From assembly GCA_031275955.1 (NCBI GenBank), contig JAISNZ010000037.1, positions 1-10,236 of the forward strand: a DNA stretch of 10,236 nt, written 5' to 3'. The notes under the pieces were generated by a model. The model was given only the letters and a program-made list of their open reading frames with translations. It had not been told where the DNA came from and did no database searches. This stretch comes from Desulfovibrio sp. (GTDB taxonomy: Bacteria; Desulfobacterota; Desulfovibrionia; Desulfovibrionales; Desulfovibrionaceae). The position numbers and the translations under genes were made by a program. Below are positions 6,452 to 10,236 of this stretch, one piece after another (the stretch's first letter is position 1; each line of letters starts with the position of its first letter).

Positions 6452-7408
6452 ATGAAGCCCATCTGCTGTATCCTGCTGGCGGCCCTGTGCCTCGTTGCCG
6501 GGGAAGGCCGCGCCGCGCCGGAGGAAAAACAGACCTTCCCCGCCCCGCCGCGGGAGGCCCCGGATGCCGGTTCCGCCCCGGCGCGGGAGGCCCCGGATGC
6601 CGGTTCCGCGCCGGCGGGGGAAACAGGCTCCCCGGCGGAGGACTCCGACTGGGACCGCCTGGATCCGGAACTGGCCTTTGCCCTGACCGCCGGGCAGGCG
6701 GAAAAGGGCGATGCCGCCGCCATGTTGCGCCTGGGCGGTCTCTATGAGCAGGGCATCGCCGTGCCGCGCAATTACAGCAAGGCGCGGGAGTGGTACCAGA
6801 AGGCGGCAGCGGCCGGTCTGGCCGAAGGCTATTACAACCTCGGCCTCTGCTATGAAATCGGCATGGGCACGGAAGCCAACCTGGAGCAGGCGGCGGCGAA
6901 CTTCGAAAAGGCCGCCGCCCTCGGCCTGCCCCATGCCTTGTATAAGCTGGGCCTCTGGAGCCGAACCGGGACCGGCGTCCCCCAGAACACGGCCAAGGCC
7001 TTGGAGTACCTGACTCTTGCCGCTGACGGCGGCCATATTTACGCCGCCAACGACCTGGGGGTCCTGTACGCCGGCAACGCCCTGGGCCGGAAACCGAATC
7101 CCGGGCTGGCCCTGAATCTCTTTCTCAAGGCGGCGGAACAGGGCGATGCCGAGGCCATGAAAAACATCGCTGTTCTCTTCAAAGGCGGCCTCAACGGGAA
7201 ACCCAATCCCGTCAAGGCCCTCAAGTGGTATATCATTGCCCGGGATTCCGGATACTCCTCCCGCGATCTGGCGGCGGTGATGGACGGCCTGCGGGCCGGC
7301 ATGACCCCGGGGCAGATCGCGGCGGCGGAAACCGAGGCCGGGGAATGGATAAAGCTTCCCCGCACCCAGATCCCCGGCGGCAAGGCGCCTTCCGAAAGCC
7401 CGGACTGA
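6452..7408 (+). CDS. Secreted Sel1-like repeat (TPR-like) protein
   Basis: A 318-aa protein with a signal peptide (MKPICCILLAALCLVAGEGR, cleavage likely near residues 21-23), a Pro/Ala-rich acidic linker to about residue 65, then five Sel1-like repeats (about 87-123, 124-160, 160-196, 196-232, 233-268) with the typical alternation of A-xx-LG-x-LY and A-x-x-W/F-x-x-A-A. These helical repeats form a scaffold for protein contacts; it probably acts in the periplasm. Repeats 4 and 5 carry the longer variant loop with GRKPNP/GKPNP. The linker holds an 11-aa tandem duplication. The ATG at 6452 follows GAGGAAG; the frame is open upstream but there it overlaps the MBL gene. It is last in the plus-strand cluster and convergent with the MucR gene 6 nt away. 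Partner unknown. Confidence 0.92.
   Translation: MKPICCILLAALCLVAGEGRAAPEEKQTFPAPPREAPDAGSAPAREAPDAGSAPAGETGSPAEDSDWDRLDPELAFALTAGQAEKGDAAAMLRLGGLYEQGIAVPRNYSKAREWYQKAAAAGLAEGYYNLGLCYEIGMGTEANLEQAAANFEKAAALGLPHALYKLGLWSRTGTGVPQNTAKALEYLTLAADGGHIYAANDLGVLYAGNALGRKPNPGLALNLFLKAAEQGDAEAMKNIAVLFKGGLNGKPNPVKALKWYIIARDSGYSSRDLAAVMDGLRAGMTPGQIAAAETEAGEWIKLPRTQIPGGKAPSESPD
6551..6616. repeat. 33-bp tandem duplication inside the Sel1 gene
   Basis: Two adjoining 33-bp copies (6551-6583 and 6584-6616) differ at one base (third codon position) and encode REAPDAGSAPA twice (residues 34-44 and 45-55). The near identity points to recent in-frame duplication in the linker, where length variation should be tolerated. 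Confidence 0.9.
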
Positions 7409-7414
7409 TTTCCC

Positions 7415-7801
7415 TCATTGCGCCCGGCGTTCCCAGAGGCGCATTTCTTTCATCTTTTTCCGCCGTTCCCTCTGCAAGGACTTGCAGACCAGGGGGGTTC
7501 CCTTTTTGTAGCCGCAATGTTCCCTGTAGCTCTTCGCGTTGAATCCGTGCAGGGCCAGATGCTTTTTGGTCAGAATCTTGAAGGTTTTTCCGCAGACAAC
7601 GCAGGAGATGCTTTTTTCCTTGATGGCCTTTTTGGCGTCCCTGGCGGGTTCGTCTTCTTCCGGCGCACCCCCGCCCGTCCCGATGCCCCGAATGCCTGCC
7701 GCCAGGGATCGAATCATGGCGTTGATCTCTTCTTCACTCATGCTGCGTACGCTGGCCTGAGCCTTGACAATTTCCAGCACTTCCTTGATGTGCTCTTCCA
7801 T
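7415..7801 (-). CDS. Ros/MucR-family zinc-finger transcriptional regulator
   Basis: A 128-aa regulator of the Ros/MucR family. The N-terminal part (about residues 1-45) is helical and acidic, the usual oligomerisation region. A charged linker leads to a single zinc finger, Cys67-x2-Cys70-x10-His81-x3-His85, followed by FNAKSYREHCGYKKGTPLVC (87-106) and a very basic tail (RERRKKMKEM, 111-120). In Ros itself the Cys-His gap is 9, as I recall, so this finger has one extra residue. Family members bind AT-rich DNA and often repress surface or virulence genes and themselves. The ATG at 7801 is chosen over an upstream start at 7915 because AAGGAG lies 8 nt before it and the added residues look non-native. 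It is convergent with the Sel1 gene, so it is not co-transcribed with it. Confidence 0.9.
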   Translation of the reverse strand: MEEHIKEVLEIVKAQASVRSMSEEEINAMIRSLAAGIRGIGTGGGAPEEDEPARDAKKAIKEKSISCVVCGKTFKILTKKHLALHGFNAKSYREHCGYKKGTPLVCKSLQRERRKKMKEMRLWERRAQ

Positions 7802-7809
7802 CGTGTACA

Positions 7810-7833
7810 CTCCTTTCACGCCTCCGGGGCGTG
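7810..7833 (-). promoter_or_regulatory. Ribosome-binding site and flush hairpin of the MucR gene
   Basis: On the minus strand AAGGAG (7815-7810) lies 8 nt before the ATG. One nucleotide upstream is a perfect 6-bp hairpin CACGCC/GGCGTG (7817-7822 with 7828-7833, 5-nt loop). The site decides the start at 7801. The hairpin leaves the Shine-Dalgarno exposed but would flank an initiating ribosome. Confidence 0.55.
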
Positions 7834-7961
7834 GAATTGTTTTTTCCTCAGGAGGGGCCGGCCTCGCGCAGGAACCGGCTTTTGCCTCGCAAAGGCCCTG
7901 CGGGCCTCTGTTCATGTGTCAACAATTCCTATTGTATCTTCTGTTTTTCCTTTTTTGGCAA
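7833..7961 (-). promoter_or_regulatory. Candidate promoter, dyads and structured leader of the MucR gene
   Basis: On the minus strand TACAAT (7936-7931) is a good -10, with TTGCCA (7961-7956) 19 nt upstream as a possible, slightly distant -35. A dyad ACAAT-N4-ATTGT (7922-7935) overlaps the -10. A perfect 9-bp inverted pair GGAATTGTT (7833-7841) and AACAATTCC (7921-7929) spans the leader. The leader of about 120 nt contains hairpins AGGCCC-TGC-GGGCCT (7893-7907), TTTGC-CTC-GCAAA (7881-7893) and GCCGG/CCGGC (7857-7861 with 7875-7879). The AT-rich patch (about 7911-7961) in GC-rich surroundings would suit autoregulation by a Ros/MucR protein; that is inference. Confidence 0.4.
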
Positions 7962-8169
7962 CCCCCCTTGCCCATCTTTTCCTTTCCGCCGCGGCGCGGC
8001 CCTCCCCACGCCTTCCGCTCCCGCGGGGACACAAACTTCCCGCAGGGAAAAATTGCGCCGCTGATGTACAGGGGCGCAGGGGATACAGGAGCGGCGGATA
8101 TCCTCTGAAAGGCATGCCCCCCGGCGGGGTTCGGGGCGAAGCCCCGGCGCGTCGGCGCTTTTTCGAAAA
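7962..8169. other. Intergenic region between the MucR and Rsm22 genes; no gene seen
   Basis: With the MucR leader, this makes 368 nt without a credible gene. The open frames here lack ribosome-binding sites and their translations are low-complexity Arg/Gly/Pro. It holds a small hairpin TTCCC-GCA-GGGAA (8037-8049) and the REP-like hairpin at 8132-8146. I see nothing else I can support. Confidence 0.5.
8119..8146. repeat. REP-like hairpin 3' of the Rsm22 gene
   Basis: A perfect 6-bp stem with a 3-nt loop, CGGGGC-GAA-GCCCCG (8132-8146), adjoins a second GC stem at about 8119-8129. Read on the minus strand, CGGGGCTTCGCCCCGA matches 15 of 16 bases of the first hairpin (CGGGGCTCCGCCCCGA, 599-614) in the MITE-like element. 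It lies 24 nt past the Rsm22 stop with no T-run, so it may act as a 3' stabiliser rather than a terminator. Confidence 0.5.
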
Positions 8170-9423
8170 TCACGGAGCGCGGGAACCGGGCTTGCGGGCG
8201 GAAGACTTGGCAAGGGAGAGCAGAAGGGCGCCGGTCTTCCGATCGCGCTCCTCCGGCCAAGGCCACTCCAGGCGCACCGCGCTGCCGGAAGGGAGGGAAG
8301 CGGCGTCCGGCACCAGGGCCAGACCCTTGGCGCAACAGGCGTATCGGGCCGAAGACGGATACGCCGGCAGGCGGATGGGCTGGGAGATGATCCGGACGAC
8401 CCCCCCGCCGGACGAGCGGGAGTTTCTCCCGGGGCAAGCATCCCGTCCGTCTTCTCCCGGCGCTTCCCGGCGCGCGGCCCGCGCGCCCGCGCGGCTGTTC
8501 CCGGCGATCCGTTCCAGGAGCAGGCAGCTCAGGGCCAGGCTCTCCTTTTCCAGACGGGCCTGCCGGCTGAGGGCGAGAAGGGCTGCCGGGACATCGGGGG
8601 CGGGGGCGGTGAAATGGCACCACGCGGTTAAGGCCGGGGATCGGGACTGCCCCGGCAGGGGACAGGGTCCGGCATGGGGACAGGGGGAGAGGGGAAAAAA
8701 ACCCTGTTCCAGGGCCGCGCCCCGGGCCTGGACAATGACCCTGCCGCCCAGCCGCGTGCCCGGCTCCAGCAGGAGGACCCGCCCGCCCGGGCGCAGGGCC
8801 CGGCTCATGGAGAAAAGCAGCCGTCCGATCCTCTCCTCTCTGGATTCTCCCCGGCCCGGCCGCAATTCGTTGAGCACATTTCCGGCCAGGAGGAGGTGAA
8901 ATCCGCCCCTGTCCAGGACCTTCTCCAGAGGAAGGCGCGTAAGGCGCGCCCGCCAGGGGGAGGCTTCCCCGGCCAGACTCCGCAGGGCCTCCCTCCCCAC
9001 CTCCAGAGGACGGGAGGCCAGATCCGCGCAAACAATGTCCACAGGCCGCTCCCGCAGGTCAGGCCGGGCGCACCACAGGGCCAGGGGCAGGGTCAGTGGG
9101 CCGCTGCCGAGATCCAGAAGGCGAAGTTCCCCTTGCGGCAAAGGGGCGGGAAAAAGGTCCAGGCCGGGCAGCAGCCAGGCCAGCCGGCACAGGTTCCAGG
9201 GCAGAAAATAATGGACATAGGCGGCGAACAGGCGGGGAGCGGACCAGTAGGAGCGGCCCAGATCCCCCCGCTCCCGGGTCAGCAGGCGGGAGAGATCCCG
9301 GACGGCCAGAGGGAGGTCCGCCCTGCGACCGGGGGGGACGGGAAAGGCCCCCGCCGCCGCGGCAAGGGCCTTTTCCACATCCCGCAGAAGCGCGGCGTCC
9401 GGACGGCGCAAAAGATTCTTCAC
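8170..9423 (-). CDS. Rsm22/METTL17-family methyltransferase-like protein
   Basis: A 417-aa member of the Rsm22 family, SAM-methyltransferase-like proteins that act in assembly of the small ribosomal subunit. Visible: a helical N-terminal domain, the SAM motif LLDLGSGPL (residues 102-110), an acidic strand end DIVCADL (129-135), LLAGNVLNEL (178-187), LRPGGRVLLLEPGTR (210-224) and the family signature CPHAGPCPL (248-256) with WCHF (268-271). Cys248, 254, 269 and one of 363/364 match the four-cysteine iron-sulfur site described for METTL17/Rsm22. An Arg/Gly-rich low-complexity stretch (about 309-341) interrupts the C-terminal part. The start is the GTG at 9423: an in-frame TGA at 9441-9439 rules out much longer starts, and no good Shine-Dalgarno is seen. 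It begins 10 nt after the Usp stop, so coupled translation is likely. Confidence 0.88.
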   Translation of the reverse strand: MKNLLRRPDAALLRDVEKALAAAAGAFPVPPGRRADLPLAVRDLSRLLTRERGDLGRSYWSAPRLFAAYVHYFLPWNLCRLAWLLPGLDLFPAPLPQGELRLLDLGSGPLTLPLALWCARPDLRERPVDIVCADLASRPLEVGREALRSLAGEASPWRARLTRLPLEKVLDRGGFHLLLAGNVLNELRPGRGESREERIGRLLFSMSRALRPGGRVLLLEPGTRLGGRVIVQARGAALEQGFFPLSPCPHAGPCPLPGQSRSPALTAWCHFTAPAPDVPAALLALSRQARLEKESLALSCLLLERIAGNSRAGARAARREAPGEDGRDACPGRNSRSSGGGVVRIISQPIRLPAYPSSARYACCAKGLALVPDAASLPSGSAVRLEWPWPEERDRKTGALLLSLAKSSARKPGSRAP

Positions 9424-9433
9424 ACCCGGAGGG

Positions 9434-9862
9434 TCACTTCACAAGCAAGACCGGAATATCGGCGTATTCCAAAACCCGGTGGCTCACGCTGCCCATAACC
9501 AGACCGGAAAATTCGGAAAGGCCGCGCGAACCCATGACAATGAGATCGCACCGCTCTTCCTTGGCCACCCGGACAATCGTGCGGCTGGGGCTGCCGTTAT
9601 GGACAATGCTCCTGCACCGCGCCTGATTTTCCTCGCAATAGCGCAGGCAGGGGGCCAGAAATCTCCCGGCCTCCTTTTCGCTGGCGGCGATGACGGCTTC
9701 ACGGGAGTCGCCGCCAAGGGTCATGGGCAATTCGCCGTAACAATGCAACAGGATGATTTCCGTCCCGCCATCGCGAGCCAGGCCCACCGCGTGGTGACAG
9801 GCCATCTCCGCATGGGGGGACCCGTCCACCGGAACCAGAATCTTCTTGTAATACGCCGCCAT
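9434..9862 (-). CDS. Universal stress protein (UspA family), internal-start product of the fused frame
   Basis: A complete 142-aa UspA-fold domain: ILVPVDGS at the N-terminus (residues 8-15, with Asp13), and the ATP-binding pattern G-x2-G-x9-G-S near the C-terminus (Gly111, Gly114, Gly124-Ser125), ending in the typical DIPVLLVK. It should bind ATP and act in stress adaptation in the cytoplasm. It is listed on its own because the ATG at 9862 is preceded by a perfect AGGAGG (9874-9869) with 6-nt spacing. However, the same frame stays open upstream through the CbiC coding region with no stop, so a fused product is also expected. The stop lies 10 nt before the Rsm22 GTG. Confidence 0.85.
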   Translation of the reverse strand: MAAYYKKILVPVDGSPHAEMACHHAVGLARDGGTEIILLHCYGELPMTLGGDSREAVIAASEKEAGRFLAPCLRYCEENQARCRSIVHNGSPSRTIVRVAKEERCDLIVMGSRGLSEFSGLVMGSVSHRVLEYADIPVLLVK

Positions 9863-10236
9863 GGGCAACCTCCTCGCTGGGGAAAACAGGGCTTCCTCCG
9901 CATAGCATGCCCGTCCGGGAGAGGCAAGGGCGGGTCCGGTCCAGCGCAGGGGGTCCGCAAGGCCAGCTTCCGCGGCAAGAATGGCCAGCAGGGCGTTGAC
10001 GGCGGCCGCGGCCAGGGCGGAGCCGCCCCGCCTGCCCCGCAGGACCAGACTCGGCAGGGCTGGACAGCGCAGCAAAAGTTCCTTGGTTTCGGCCGCGTTG
10101 ACAAAACCCACCGGCATCCCCACCACCAGGGCCGGAGGCGGCCCTCCGGCCTCAATATGCCGCAGAAGGGCCAGGATCGCCGTGGGGGCGTTGCCCACCA
10201 CCGCCAGGGACCCGCCCAGGCGGGACCCCAGGGCGG
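9434..10236 (-). CDS. cbiC: Precorrin-8X methylmutase (CbiC/CobH) C-terminal part fused in frame to a universal stress protein (partial)
   Basis: The frame is open from the right edge to the stop at 9434. The upstream part is the C-terminal half of precorrin-8X methylmutase, which moves a methyl group from C-11 to C-12 in the corrin pathway to cobalamin: VVGNAPTA, then LVVGMPVGFVNAAETKE, then RGRRGGSALAAAAVNALL, all hallmarks of the family. CbiC proteins normally end soon after the last block. Here about 40 more residues (through CYAEEALFSPARRLP) lead without a stop into MAAYYKKILVPVDGS, the Usp domain. The 5' half of cbiC lies beyond the window. The result is either a CbiC-Usp fusion, two proteins from one frame through the internal AGGAGG-ATG, or a base error hiding the cbiC stop. 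Family assignment of both halves is firm; the fused state rests on the given bases. Confidence 0.85.
   Translation of the reverse strand, partial: ALGSRLGGSLAVVGNAPTAILALLRHIEAGGPPPALVVGMPVGFVNAAETKELLLRCPALPSLVLRGRRGGSALAAAAVNALLAILAAEAGLADPLRWTGPALASPGRACYAEEALFSPARRLPMAAYYKKILVPVDGSPHAEMACHHAVGLARDGGTEIILLHCYGELPMTLGGDSREAVIAASEKEAGRFLAPCLRYCEENQARCRSIVHNGSPSRTIVRVAKEERCDLIVMGSRGLSEFSGLVMGSVSHRVLEYADIPVLLVK

Noticed and set aside
7912..8115. A 67-aa minus-strand frame in the MucR/Rsm22 gap
   Set aside because: There is no Shine-Dalgarno, the composition is low-complexity Arg/Gly/Ala, and it overlaps the AT-rich candidate promoter. Treated as noncoding.
7418..8899. A 493-aa plus-strand open frame across the MucR gene, intergenic region and Rsm22 gene
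   Set aside because: It is opposite two recognisable genes, low in complexity (Arg/Pro/Gly), and has no ribosome-binding site or motif.

Overview
The window is GC-rich, tightly packed bacterial chromosome. A Ros/MucR-type zinc-finger regulator, a bacterial Rsm22-family methyltransferase, a cbiC-type corrin gene and the general style of the proteins suggest a Desulfovibrionaceae-like sulfate reducer. This is an inference from gene content; no rRNA or other marker gene is present. I found no rRNA, tRNA, CRISPR array or complete insertion sequence.

Layout. (1) 1-1300, minus strand: a probable metal-efflux locus. A small secreted Cys/His-containing protein (793-1176) is followed by the start of a CusC/NodT-like outer-membrane efflux lipoprotein (548 to the left edge). 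A 145-bp MITE-like element separates them, and four 16-bp tandem repeats sit directly upstream of a candidate promoter. (2) 1315-2013, minus: queC, with a structured leader. It is divergent from (3) 2185-3084, plus: an EamA/DMT-family permease. (4) 3321-7408, plus: a CPA2/Kef-type cation:proton antiporter with RCK domains, an MBL-fold metallohydrolase and a secreted Sel1-repeat protein, all co-directional and closely spaced. (5) 7415-7801, minus: the Ros/MucR regulator, tail-to-tail with the Sel1 gene, with a long structured leader and an AT-rich promoter region. (6) 8170 to the right edge, minus: an Rsm22-family methyltransferase downstream of a universal stress protein. The stress-protein frame is continuous with the C-terminal half of precorrin-8X methylmutase (CbiC).

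How the genes work together. The left-hand pair looks like the start of a copper/silver-type RND efflux operon, whose remaining genes would lie beyond the left edge. The Kef-type antiporter and its two followers may form one transcript (ion homeostasis, a hydrolase and a periplasmic scaffold), but no shared pathway is evident. At the right end, corrin biosynthesis, a nucleotide-binding stress protein and a ribosome-assembly factor are translationally linked: a fused frame with an internal start, then a gap of about 10 nt to a GTG start.

The items most worth a second look are the in-frame CbiC-Usp arrangement, the tandem-repeat operator next to the small Cys/His protein, and the MITE-like element with a candidate 4-bp target duplication.
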